Shown here piece by piece: positions 54,213-64,000 of a stretch of 64,000 bases of DNA. A program made the translations under genes and the position numbers. The notes under the pieces are model-generated. The model did no database searches, had not been told where the DNA came from, and saw nothing but the letters and a program-made list of their open reading frames with translations. Origin of the DNA: Phytoseiulus persimilis (taxonomy: Eukaryota; Arthropoda; Arachnida; Mesostigmata; Phytoseiidae); NCBI GenBank assembly GCA_037576195.1, contig CM075101.1, forward strand, positions 50,778,001 to 50,842,000, read 5' to 3'. The first letter of the stretch is position 1; the number at the start of each line of letters is the position of its first letter.

Positions 54213-56000
54213 ACTGTGCATTAACGTTAACCTGGCCGAGTTTTCTTGGATCCGATTCTCGGTCGTAAGAGAGAGGCCTCCCGGGAATTCTATAGCTCTC
54301 CGGGCCGATGGATCAACGTGACTTCACTTCTGGCTCAATACTTCAGGCGTCTTAGTCGACGGACGCAGCTTCTGACAGTTCTGATCCCCACGCTTAGTCT
54401 ACAGAGTTCAGCTGTTGGTAAACAATGAGACTGGACAGGTTCATCCTATGGATGCATTCCCCTCCGAGGAGTCGACAGGAGCCTTTTCGTCTATGTAGCT
54501 ATCCAGGGCGGCCGAAGACGACTGCTTTCGGAGGCGCCTTGGCCCATCAGCAACGATAATGTTATAATGTTATAATTAATAATAATAATAACATCAACAT
54601 TATAATGTTCCATCTCCAGAGGCCGGTCGTAGCGGGAGCGGATTCCTCGGGCGACTTGCGTCAGTGACAGTCTCTTTTGCGCGTCGAACGCAACGGAGCC
54701 GATCCGATGAATGTTGACGTTTCCCCGATATTTTTTGGGAAGGCTTCGTTAGAAAATGGGTCATTTTCAAAACCATCTCCTGACGGCAATTCTAATCATA
54801 TCTACTTCAACAAAGAATCTCAATGACCACCTCGTTTTTCTCTATCGATCACGTTTTGATTTTCGAAAAAGAGAATTGACGAAGTTATTGCCAAAATGAA
54901 ATCGGACTCGAAAATTTCTGACTGAAAAATGCCACCCTGTATGTCGGGATCATCGACCGCAGGTTCTTGCTGCTGAGGTAGCGGGCTCCCCGCAACGAGA
55001 CCCTCGGTTATGACGGCTCAAGCCCTTACATTTCTCTACGAGTTCGTCGGGAAATATTCTAGCCATTCAGGACCCTTGGTAAGCCTATTTCCAGCTCAGC
55101 CTTAGGATTGAGCGCGCTCTAGAATACGGTTGGAACCCATGTCCGATGGCATGACAGACTTCAGCAGCCAGCCACGCTGGGAAAACTAAAACAACTTTTC
55201 CTAAAATGTGGAGAGCTTTATTAGATCATCCTATACTGAGTTTGTCGCGCCTGTCGTCGGCCATCGGGCTCCATCACTGTCGCGTTGAAGGAGGCTCTAG
55301 CAAGGATAGATGGTCGGAAAACGTGAGTGAATCATTTTAACAATGAGCTTGAGTGCGAGTTTCCATCCTCAGCGGGCCGTGTGGACTCTGCAGGATACCC
55401 TGTTTCCGCTTCATCACGTCAGTGTCATGCCAGTCCGTCTCTGGATACACCGGAAGCTTGTGAGCAAGCGGAGCTCGAAGAGTGCCATAGTGCGGATGCC
55501 GTTTTGAATACAAGCCGTATCCAAGAAATACTCCGACATACTCAATGTCGCCGTACGATATGACAAGCGGTTAACAAACGAGCCCTCATCGCATCGGAAA
55601 ATGCTCGCCTGATGAAAAAGGGGCCAGAGATCGTGGCTGCACTCAAGAAAGGAGCACGTGTTTCCGCGGGATCCTCAGACCGACTCGAATGAAAAGGCAT
55701 ATCGGTACTAAAAACAACCTCATTCATCATTGTTACTGATTCCAGAAATCTAACGTATTCGAAGTTCATTGAATAATACTTCCCTAAATATTCGAGTCCA
55801 TCCTTCCAGTTGCAATCGTCCCAGAAGGATTATGTACAGCTAAGAGAGACATTCCGCTTATGGCAGTTGATCACTTTTAAGCCCCGCTAGACTCTCCCAA
55901 CGCGGACGCGAGCCAGCCCACAGATTCGTAGCAAAAATTTCAAAAATAACCTACATCGCCAGACGTATTTCCACTTTCAATCGACAACAGTGCCTCCAGG
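54213..56000. other. no gene recognised; AT-rich low-complexity tract inside
   Basis: Intergenic space between convergent genes. 54555-54609 is an ATAAT/AAT-type low-complexity tract with ATAATGTTATAATG and its complement CATTATAATG, able to form a hairpin. The ORF at 55327-55563 has no supporting signal. Confidence 0.5.
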
Positions 56001-56077
56001 CTTCAATTGTACCGAAGTTGAAACCGAGGGAAGATGACGGCTGTTTTGCCCATCATCGTAGCTGATTTCCAACATAT

Positions 56078-56934
56078 CACGCGGCTCTCTGATCATTGAC
56101 CCCAGCAGGAACCTTCACCTCCATCCCGGACTCCTTCTCCGTCAGGAACACCTACAAACATTTGAGATGCACTTGACCCGAAAATCAATCTTCCAAAGGT
56201 GATGAGATAAAGATAGTACCTCTCAAAGCTTCACCTGGCATCCCAGTCGCGAAAAGTCTGTTAGGCCGAAGGCGAGATCCAACATGTCGAGTTCTTCATC
56301 GGTGGGCTTCTCGTTGAGCTTTTCATAGTCCTCGGGTTTGAATATCAGGTGACAGGTTGAGCACGCCAGGGTACCCTCACAGGCTCCGAAACCGTCAATA
56401 TCGATGTCGTTGTTCACAATCACGTCGAAAAGACTGTCCCCGACCTGATGGTGAAAGTATGTCGTTAATCGATGAATTTGCCGAACGAACCGCGAAACCC
56501 AACGCTGCTGTCCATGCGGGTGAAGATACAGAAGGAGGGATGAGGCAGCAAAACACTATCTTATCCTCTGCGAAATCTGATTGCAGACGAGGGCAAGCCC
56601 GCCGCGCAGTGGAGCCGACACAGTCGTAGAACTTCGGTCGAATCATGTATATAGGACCCACCCCTCTCGAGCTGAAACCGAACTGATACAAACCTTGCCC
56701 TTCGCCTTTATCCTTTCTCCGGACTCTCGAACGAAAGTTACTTCGAATTCTTTCTTATTGAGCAGTGGTGTAGTCATCCGGTGCAAGTGTCTAGCCTGGA
56801 GTCAGATGTCGCATTAGATCGTGGCTAGCCTCGAAGCCGAAGCTGGCAATCTCCCGCGAAAACTTTCAAAACTTCTGGAGCTCGACAGCTACCTGCAATG
56901 CCGCCACCTGCAACAGTTTTCGCGCAGCCAGCAT
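56078..56934 (-). CDS. FDX: adrenodoxin-like [2Fe-2S] ferredoxin, mitochondrial
   Basis: Electron carrier of the mitochondrial matrix, working between ferredoxin reductase and P450s or iron-sulfur assembly. Exons: 56934-56893 ([14 protein letters not shown], presequence), 56795-56694 ([19 protein letters not shown]), 56444-56235, and one from 56151. The first three joins are phase 0 with GT..AG ends. Cluster ligands are C, C and C in [13 protein letters not shown] (C-x5-C-x2-C) and the fourth C in SRLGCQ. Partner-binding acidic helix residues are present ([16 protein letters not shown]). Exon 4 reads [17 protein letters not shown] in frame. After that, the frame as given continues past the normal end with unrelated residues. 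A one-base shift would give VNDQRAA and a stop at 56078, the usual adrenodoxin length. A sequencing slip or a real C-terminal change is possible. Confidence 0.9.
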
Positions 56935-56999
56935 TCTGATTCCGATCGCCGTCCCGAATTGAATGGGAACACACACAGCGACAGAACGAAACGACGATG

Positions 57000-58120
57000 T
57001 GAGGAAAAACTGTCACAGAGTGTCAAGGATCAGACGAAGGAAACACCGAGAATCCGACGGAAAACACCTTTGGAACACTGGCGCAGACCGCAGACTCGTG
57101 TGTTCAATCTGTCCTCCAAACAGTGGTGGCTGTTTGTGGTAAACGGCAACGTTCAGCTTCTCGGTCGCCCAATACGGCCCGCCGAACAGCATTATCTTCT
57201 ATGCGATGCCGTTCGGAAATGTGTCAAGGTGATGGCCTTCGAGTTTGTTGACGATTAAAGCACGTCCGGATGAGTCCTTTGGCTCTCTTTAATGAGAGCA
57301 TCCCGTAAGAAGAATCATTGGTCGAACGGCGAATGAAATGAATGACTCGGAAAGTACTTGATAAACTTAACGACGAGACAGCATGCATTGATTCATTGAT
57401 TTGGCTCATGGTTCCGTTCCATCGGGAGAGCTTTTATTCACCAGATCACTTATATCAAACAATAATTCGTGTTCCTGCACTCGTATTCCTGAACCGAAAA
57501 TAGGATCCAACTAGAGTTTTTCAGATTCCTGTGGGGGAGCTCAGTTCGACGAACCCTGCAGCATGGTTTATGTAAGAAGTTGAATGCCTCGATGAACCCC
57601 TTTCGTCAAATCTCACACTGATTATCAACATTACAATGGGTTGTCTAGGAGTTACATGTGTACATTTCTACTATATTACATGGAGTAAGCAACAACGTAT
57701 GGGAAGAGTGTGGTTGTTCGCAAGTTATTCCGCTGATTGGAGCACGGTTTCTTCGCTATTCCATCCACACACAGAAACATCGATAGCTCTAGGACTATGG
57801 GAGCGGACGGGACTCCGATCCGCGATAATCCCAGGCGACTCGTGGCGCTCCTTCTTTGAGAAGATGGCGGAAACAGGAAATGTTTGACGCCGAGGTGAGT
57901 AGGAGAGTTCCGCCGAGGGCGAATCGATGGGATAGACGCTCGGAACAGGATCAAGACGAAATCAAATGATGTCCTTCGCCGATGCGACTACAACTGCCAC
58001 TGAGCAGTGGTGCATTTTCCGCATCCTGGACATGGGAAGAGGAAACGGACTCATCTCTCTGCATTATCATGATTGGCCCAGCGAATAGACATCCTTTTGC
58101 GGTCAAGATTGAGAGTTATG
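57000..58120. other. no firm gene
   Basis: Upstream flank of the ferredoxin gene. A 145-codon plus ORF at 56821-57258 runs antisense to the first ferredoxin exon and is regarded as a shadow. The ORF at 57636-57887 has no splice or family support. Confidence 0.35.
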
Positions 58121-58123
58121 AAA

Positions 58124-58434
58124 TACTCACCTCGAGGGATCTCGAACCTTCTTACGTATGCTTTCCAGATTCGTCCAGAGGTCCATGGTACTCGATGCGT
58201 TCACGTAGTACTTTCCGGGCCACTGCAAAGCTGCAAGCGCGGAGAAAATGCATTAGTTTTTGTGATCGGCGGAAACACGACCCGATCACTCATCAGAAAT
58301 AGCTCAGTGGAGCCGAGGGCTGGAGACTCAAACGGAGAAGCTATAGTGCGAGCAAATGAAACGAGTCGGTTCTCTGGTTTCGGCGACGATGTGCGGAAAT
58401 TCTCTACGTGGTCGACTGCGAACCTCGGGCACAA
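58124..58434 (-). CDS. hypothetical exons
   Basis: The minus frame 58434-58245 contains SPKPENRLVSFARTIASPF. A second piece after acceptor GCGCTTGCAG contains WPGKYYVNASSTMDLW and NLESIRKKVRDPS and ends at the strong donor CGAG|GTGAGT near 58129. The tidy donor supports transcription on this strand. Family unknown. Confidence 0.35.
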
Positions 58435-58823
58435 AGGAAGTCGCGCGACTCTAGGATTGTTCTGGTATCGAACAGCGGAAAAATGATTGATTCATGGAGA
58501 GTCTATGAGATGGTTGGAAGACGCGACTGACACGCTTTCAGCATCATCGTTCAGTAGTTCGACGGGTCGCGTAGCTGATCGAGGGATCGAGCTGGGTCTG
58601 AGGCTCGGAGGATCGAACGAAAGCTTGAACCAAGAGCTCGGATGGTTGATCGAAAGGTTCTAGAGGCTGATCGAGCGCTCGACAATATTTCGATCGCAGT
58701 CGTTCTTGGACACTGGTTCTCGGGGATTCGGGGCAGCGGTTGGGGAGGAGCGAGAGCTTCAATCCCTTCCGTCATGGCCCGGCAGAAAGTCGTGACGCAT
58801 GAGTGGCGATCGGCGAAATGGCA

Positions 58824-59030
58824 TTAGCCCGGCCATTCATCATCGGTGTACTTGAGGGTCACGGAGAGCAGATCGGGGCGCAGCATTATTCCGACTCTGA
58901 CCACAAGGGAGAAAACCCTCGAATCGCAGGGGACCGTGTAGCCTGACCACAGTGCGCCCCCACGGACTACGACAGACGCAATCGCAGTCGGGAAGGTCGA
59001 ACGAAATTTCTTTCCGACAGAGCTGCGCAT
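58824..59030 (-). CDS. C-terminal exon, hypothetical
   Basis: The minus frame contains FPTAIASVVVRGGALWSGYT, VVRVGIMLRPDLLSVTLKY and ends TDDEWPG at a stop. Regular hydrophobic spacing is compatible with a beta-rich or LRR end. Probably the 3' end of a minus-strand gene. Confidence 0.3.
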   Translation of the reverse strand: MRSSVGKKFRSTFPTAIASVVVRGGALWSGYTVPCDSRVFSLVVRVGIMLRPDLLSVTLKYTDDEWPG

Positions 59031-59453
59031 GTCCTCTCTCTTGCTCTGTACTCATTCACTGGAGAGAGTTTGTTCGGTGAGCCTGATCAAAGAGTTTAAC
59101 AACGTTACAACTTCTACGACACCTTCTTCTGCGGCAACGAGGTAATCCGTGAATGTCGGGCAATCCTCTGCAAACGTGACCTGTCGGCGAATTCTGCATC
59201 TGATTTAGCCTCGACGCGACGCTCGACGTGGAATTCTGATGGGCATTGTGACAAGTCGATTGGCGACACTGTTCGAGTGACTGATCTGGATTGGAAGCGG
59301 GCTTCTGATTGCAAAGCCCACTTTCTGTTGAGGTCGCTCAGGTTTGGGGCAGATCTGTCAATTGAAGGATAGCATATCGTGAAACGTATCCCCGCCTACC
59401 AAAGAGTCCCCGAGGCGCGGGCTGCGACCGTTGACGGTGCCAGAGAGATAATT

Positions 59454-59642
59454 TCACTCGGACGGAAAGAATCTCGAGTCTTCGATGCTCATAGAAATTT
59501 CGACTTCGGTCTTGACTGATTTCGAGAGGATTCCATCGGGAATCGTGGCTGGCCGGTCACTCAAGTCGACAGCCTGGAGCAGCCGTCGCAAAGGTCTCTT
59601 TGGAGCGGGAATGGAACGAATGTTTTCTCTTCTATGATTCAT
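59454..59642 (-). CDS. hypothetical small ORF or exon
   Basis: ATG to TGA, 62 codons: MNHRRENIRSIPAPKRPLRR then LLQAVDLSDRPATIPDGIL and a Glu/Ser-rich end. It may be a 3' exon of the LRR-like gene directly upstream. Confidence 0.3.
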   Translation of the reverse strand: MNHRRENIRSIPAPKRPLRRLLQAVDLSDRPATIPDGILSKSVKTEVEISMSIEDSRFFPSE

Positions 59643-59664
59643 GTTCGTTTCTCAGCTCTTATTT

Positions 59665-60400
59665 CTAGGGGGATACCACCCTCTTCGCGGTCAACCAAGC
59701 TAGTCGTTCGTCTGTTAGCCGGCCATCCGGGCTCGTGTACGTCTCGATGGAAATGCATGTAAACCGCGCAAGGCTATAGTTAGACTCGGTGGGGGAACGG
59801 GCGCTCAATCGTATTTCGATCGCCCCTCCGGTCGGCTCGGAACCATCGGCTGTTCTGAGCAAAGACCATCGATGTTCCTATGATGAAATGGAGAGTGAAC
59901 GCGAATTCGTTCCCAATTCACGTGATTCGCGTGCAACTGGCGCTCACCTTCGAGTTTGGGAGAAGGCGTCGTGATCACGACACTGCCTTCAGGCAAGCTC
60001 ATGACTCCCTCACAAAACGCCGGACACTCGACGAGCGTCAACTCCAGAGGAGCTGATGATTGCGTCGGTTGCTCGACGAACCGGAATTCAGGACAGTGTC
60101 CCACTGTAAGAATGATTCAGTTTTCGGGTTTCGATTGTCAAGTCAGCAGAGCAAACGAGTGAATCAAGATTCGACAAGAGCAAACCAGTGAATGGAATTG
60201 AGTTCTCCTCACCCTGAACCGCCAGCGGATTTTCAGAGTCCAGTTTGTTGTTCACCTTCAAGTGCGTGAAGGCACATTTGACTATGGAAACCGACTTGAG
60301 ATGTTTTCCCTCCAGAGAGATTCGGGAAACCTTGTCAGCTTTCGCCGACCAATTCTCTGCAGGAACTGTTTTTGACTCCGTTCCCTGGCTGTTTGGAATC
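59665..60400 (-). CDS. LRR-like protein, 3' exons
   Basis: Three successive minus exons. About 60400-60225 contains ADKVSRISLEGKHLKSVSIV and KCAFTHLKVNNKLD, ending in a CAGG|GTGAGG-type donor. About 60104-59955 contains APLELTLVECPAFCEGVM and ends CTCGAAG|GTGAGC. 59862-59665 contains GGAIEIRLSARSPTE and DERLAWLTAKRVVSP with a stop. The L.SVSIVKCAF and LELTLVECP patterns are typical leucine-rich repeats of F-box/LRR proteins. It starts just downstream of the F-box gene below. It could be a second tandem paralogue or alternative 3' exons of it. Confidence 0.5.
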
Positions 60401-60540
60401 GACGGAGAACACAGAGCGTTCCGGGGACTCGACAGGAGCGGAACCGCGTTCTGGAAGGAAATGATCTCCCAAGTGAGACTTCCGCAGAGCTGGGAGAAAC
60501 CTGGGCCTGATGCCCGGGGAAGAATGAGAGTACCAAAAGC

Positions 60541-62831
60541 TTAAGAAGTAAACTCCCGGACCTTGTCAGCGATGGAGTGGTTGACTGAAGTGGGCATATC
60601 TGTTTTCCCTGTGATAGTGATGCAGTGCAGCGAAATATGGTCCAGGTTGGGACACTCTCCGTTCGCAAACTCAATCACGGTGTCCAGGCCCAGAGAGCCA
60701 CAGTAGGCCACCTGTAACAGGCGAGGAAGTTCACGGTGAGCGTCGGGCTGCGAGATGCGTTTACAGGTTGTGTGGTGTCCGATCTTGCTTTTCTGACCAA
60801 CCTGGAGATTTTTCAAACGCAGCCAGCTCCCTTTCCACCGACGGGCGTCTTGGAGGAACGGGCATCCCCTCAAACTGAGTTCTCGTAGGTTCGGACACAT
60901 GGTGTTCAAACGTCCGATATCCTCGTCATCAATCCTGTTCAATAGCAACGATATCCAATCATCCTCCTATCTAGATGCAAGAAACCTGGCGAACCACAGA
61001 ATGCTCGATATTCAGAGACAAGCCAACATACCTGCAAAATGCGTCGTACGGCATGTCCCACGGCAGACTATCGTGCCCGCAATAACCGATGTGGAGAGAC
61101 TCCATCTTATTGAACTTCACCCCACTTGCGTTCAGTACCCTTTGGATGAGAAGAATATCATGAATGCTTCTGACATACCTAGAGTCACCCGGCGCATTCA
61201 TTTCAGCCGGAGGATGGCACAGCAGAACTCGAGAACGGATAATGTTTTCGGAAGACACTCTCTCCGAAGTATACGGTAAGTCACCTCAGCAAGGCAGAAG
61301 TGCAGAATGTTGGGTCCATCCGGAATTCTTTGAGGGAGTCCTGGCACGCGAAGAGGAGTCGAGCGATATCTCCCATCGAAAACGTTTCACATTCGCTTAT
61401 GATGAGTTTCTTCAGATTCCGGAACGGCTCATGGCCTTCTCGAGTTTCTTCCAGAATAGCGAGCTCAAGGTCATTCGGTGTGCAGTCCACGTTGGCGAGT
61501 TCCAGAACTTCCAGGTATTGACACCTAAGGCAATGCAGCCATGAGGCCGGATTTTAACATTCACAACGACATCGACCAGCTTGGGAGTGCAGATTCGATT
61601 GTTTCCCATGTATTATTGCCACAGAACACAGCGAAAACCCGCGACAAACCTTGCTAACGAGTAGAGTATTCTGGAGGTGAAAGTGCAGCTGATCGAATCG
61701 AAACAGTTCCTCCTCAGAGCCATTTCTTTGAGTTTGGGACATTCTATGCGGAAGTACTCAACCGTTGAACGCCTGTGGACGACATCTCTGAGTCGACAAG
61801 CCAAAGCAAGCACCGGTTCTCCATGCCGAACTAAACCTTGCATGAAACAAAGAACTCCTAGCGTCATGACTCACCGCCCTTTCAGAGAGACGTTCTCGAA
61901 TACCACATTCTCAATGCGGTCGCCCCTCAGGGGGAATGGAGGGAGAGTTTGATTCACCAACCAGAATTTGTTGCTCGCTACCTGCAAACGACCCGGATCC
62001 CATTAGATGGAGAGATGAATTGATGATCAAAAAGGAGAATAGAGATTTCTATGAAACACCCGGACAATGGCTGAAAGGTGATCTGGCCACTGAGATCATC
62101 ACTCACCTCTCTTGGGATATTTATTGGAGCTGTCAATAACTTGACTCTTCCACTAAAACGGAGATCAACGTAAACAGAGGGGAATGTTGACATCATCCAC
62201 GAAGCCAATGCAATGTCGTTCGTCGAAATTCTTTTGAGGTTTTTTAAGCTCTTGAAGGCCACCAAAAGGCCACGATACGATAAATACCCAGCGCGGGATT
62301 GAGATCTATCGGAAAATGTAGTTAGTTGGAAAACTCCGAAACGATATTGAATGCACATAGGATTCCTCGATTCCGAGAGGAAGCGATGAATTTCACGGCG
62401 ATACTTGAACGAATCTAGCATCCTCGCGGGCAAGAAACTACCGACCTTGTGACTCGTCTGAAGTTGATGTTCTCGAAATAGAGCCCGAGGATTTCCTCGA
62501 CTTTGGGGAAAAATGAGAAGATCCGGATCACATTTTTGTCGTGGACGTTGCCCTTCGCGAAATCCCATTGGTTACCTCCGTTGCAGAAAGTCACCGAGGT
62601 TGTGTGAGAGAGGTATAAATCAACCATGTACTGGAAGCGTTTGTTAACAGCTCGCAATCGGAATAGATCCTGAACGGAGAGCGAGCAGAAAATCTGGGCG
62701 AAAATGTCTATGGGAATGTCATCAAAGAATTGATGTGAAGTCAACAACGTCTTTTTCCCGCAGGGAGTCTCGATGCGATCTCCCAACGGCTCGTCGACGT
62801 ACTTCCGTTTGCGCTGCTTCATGTTCACCAA
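60541..62831 (-). CDS. F-box/LRR protein, multi-exon
   Basis: Substrate receptor of SCF ubiquitin ligases by family. Exon 1 (62831 to about 62448) starts MVNMKQRKRKYVDEPLG. Its F-box is FFDDIPIDIFAQIFCSLSV with LFRLRAVNKRFQYMV, at residues ~34-70. It ends at a CAAG|GTCGGT donor. Later exons carry LRRs: SLKNLKRISTNDIALASW (ends GAGAG|GTGAGT), RGDRIENVVFENVSL, EYFRIECPKLKEMALRRN, LEVLELANVDCTPNDLEL and NLKKLIISECETF. Then come MESLHIGYCGHDSLPW (donor GCAG|GTATGT), and finally 60948-60541 with MCPNLRELSLRGCPFL and NLDHISLHCITI, stop TAA. About seven exons with short introns; some boundaries are estimated. No frame damage seen. Confidence 0.75.
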
Positions 62832-63247
62832 CCCACGCCTGTGAAGAGGAGTCGACTTTCAAACTTGAGCTCCTGCACATTGTGACCCAAAGCAGAATCC
62901 ACATCGAGGGTCGGGGATTGTAAGAAAGCATGAACGAAAATTGATCTGAACGGTGTTTTCCATGGAGTCTTTCGCGCATGCGCCATCAACGACTTCGCCA
63001 GGAAACAACCACTAGAGAACCCTCAACCCGACTCCCTCTAAGGGCTCGCGATCCACAAGGAACCGTCGCGCGGCTTCGCGTGACCCGGTGTCGGAGGAGA
63101 ATACTAGAACGCCAACGATTTCGAGCAGTTCGAGACAGCATTGAGTCGAATGCGACTCAGTTTCCGCAATGGTCGATTCCAGGTTCTCAAGGCCGTTCAG
63201 AAAATAACGCTCTTTGAAACCGTTCGACTGAATGAAATCGATCCCAC

Positions 63248-63715
63248 ATGGAGGACTACAACCAGCTTTCCAATTTGAGTCCACTTTACTCGGAGAGGGA
63301 AGCCTTGAGGGCCAAATTGAACGAGAAAACCGATCCCTCCGAGCTCATGAGCGCTGTGGAATGTTCTCGAGGTCAGATGCTCTTGATTTTGGGATACACT
63401 ATCGCAATCTTCCAACGCAGGGCTCAACCACCGACCACGCTGCCCCGGCTCAGCCTCCAGTCGGCCTCAACTAACCCTGCTTCAGGCTTCAAGTCCGCAG
63501 CGTCACTTTTCCGATCAAGGATCACACTTTCTGATAGGCTTATGTTCAAACAGCTGAGCACATCAGCTGCTTGTTTGTGCTGTCGAGTCGCAGCAGTGCA
63601 CCGAGCAGGAGGGTCGCCATATACCTCCGGAATCGGGATTCTCTTCCAGAAGAAGTGCGAACGATTCAAAACCAAGATTGTCAAATATGTGAGCAATACC
63701 TGTTTCCCAAATTAG
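63248..63715 (+). CDS. hypothetical protein, start of gene
   Basis: ATG ORF of 155 codons. The first ~55 residues look real: EDYNQLSNLSPLYSERE, ALRAKLNEKTDPSELMSAVE, then a hydrophobic GQMLLILGYTIAIFQ. A donor-like CTCGAG|GTCAGA after ECSR may end exon 1, with the rest spurious. The C-terminal part is Ser/Cys-rich and less convincing. Family unknown. Divergent from the F-box gene. Confidence 0.35.
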   Translation: MEDYNQLSNLSPLYSEREALRAKLNEKTDPSELMSAVECSRGQMLLILGYTIAIFQRRAQPPTTLPRLSLQSASTNPASGFKSAASLFRSRITLSDRLMFKQLSTSAACLCCRVAAVHRAGGSPYTSGIGILFQKKCERFKTKIVKYVSNTCFPN

Positions 63716-64000
63716 TTATGTCAGAATGAATCGCTTGGGCGCCCGGATAGGGTTTAGAGCTACAATGCGTAACCGACGTGGGTTGGATTCTACCGAGAAA
63801 AGTGCTCCCGCTCTGAGCTCCCACAATGTTTACCTATTCACCGAAGCTCTCTACGGAACGTTGCTACGATTGCGTTTGAAAGCCTAACTGGGGGAATGCC
63901 GTTCCGACGAGCTGGATGTTGGCACCCCGGAACATTCTCCTCTATCACGGTGTCACCTCCCCAGCAGCATCTCTTGATGGACTCTCCTCAGTTCCCGACG
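63716..64000. other. nothing recognised
   Basis: No ORF, repeat or RNA gene recognised up to the window end. Confidence 0.4.

Noticed and set aside
56821-57258. 145-codon plus-strand ORF
   Set aside because: Antisense to the first ferredoxin exon and its upstream flank, with no splice or family support.

Overview
The window is nuclear DNA of a compact, intron-rich animal genome. Real exons are short, introns are often 30-100 nt with GT..AG ends, start contexts are eukaryotic, and about a third to a half of the sequence is nested transposable elements. Gene content (adrenodoxin-type ferredoxin with a mitochondrial presequence, F-box/LRR proteins, a tiny Gly/Tyr/Trp-rich secreted protein with TATA box and AATAAA) fits an arthropod. 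A mite-like genome is my guess from the very short introns, not something the sequence proves. No bacterial or organellar features were seen.

Layout. 0-6 kb: minus-strand exons of unrecognised proteins, including two members (here called P1 and P2) of a divergent secreted/type I membrane protein family. 6.4-18.2 kb: a transposon stack. It holds a decayed non-LTR retrotransposon split by a 1.8-kb foldback element, then a 1.4-kb TIR element, then a Ty3/gypsy-type LTR element whose 5' LTR is interrupted by a tRNA-derived SINE. That LTR element carries an extra zinc-knuckle ORF after integrase. 18.3-19.7 kb: a predicted membrane protein and an orphan exon. 19.8-24.9 kb: a DNA transposon with long TIRs and a broken DDE transposase. 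One TIR is split by a 2.8-kb AT-richer segment with tightly packed unknown ORFs.

25.6-28.9 kb: P3, the clearest P-family gene. 29.5-35.76 kb: a 45-bp tandem array of about 133 units, open in three reading frames and interrupted by a 259-bp retroposon-like insert with a 14-bp target duplication. A lone katanin-type AAA exon abuts it. 36.25 kb: a second SINE copy. 37.4-38.6 kb: a 1.25-kb palindrome. 39-46 kb: hypothetical exons and P4, a P-family member with a long acidic insertion. 46.5 kb: a hAT-type MITE with 8-bp target duplication. 48-53 kb: unrecognised exons, including a paralogue pair here called Q1/Q2.

53.8 kb: complete small secreted-protein gene. 56-56.9 kb: ferredoxin gene. 58-62.8 kb: minus-strand cluster of LRR-like exons ending in a well-formed F-box/LRR gene. 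63.2 kb: one small plus-strand ORF.

P1-P4 share an architecture: a signal-peptide exon ending G|GT, a small helical exon, beta-rich repeats, and (seen in P2, P3 and P4) a last segment or exon with one membrane span and a short basic tail. This suggests tandem birth-and-death of cell-surface proteins, with transposons spreading the cluster apart. Exon boundaries given here were read by eye and need transcript support.
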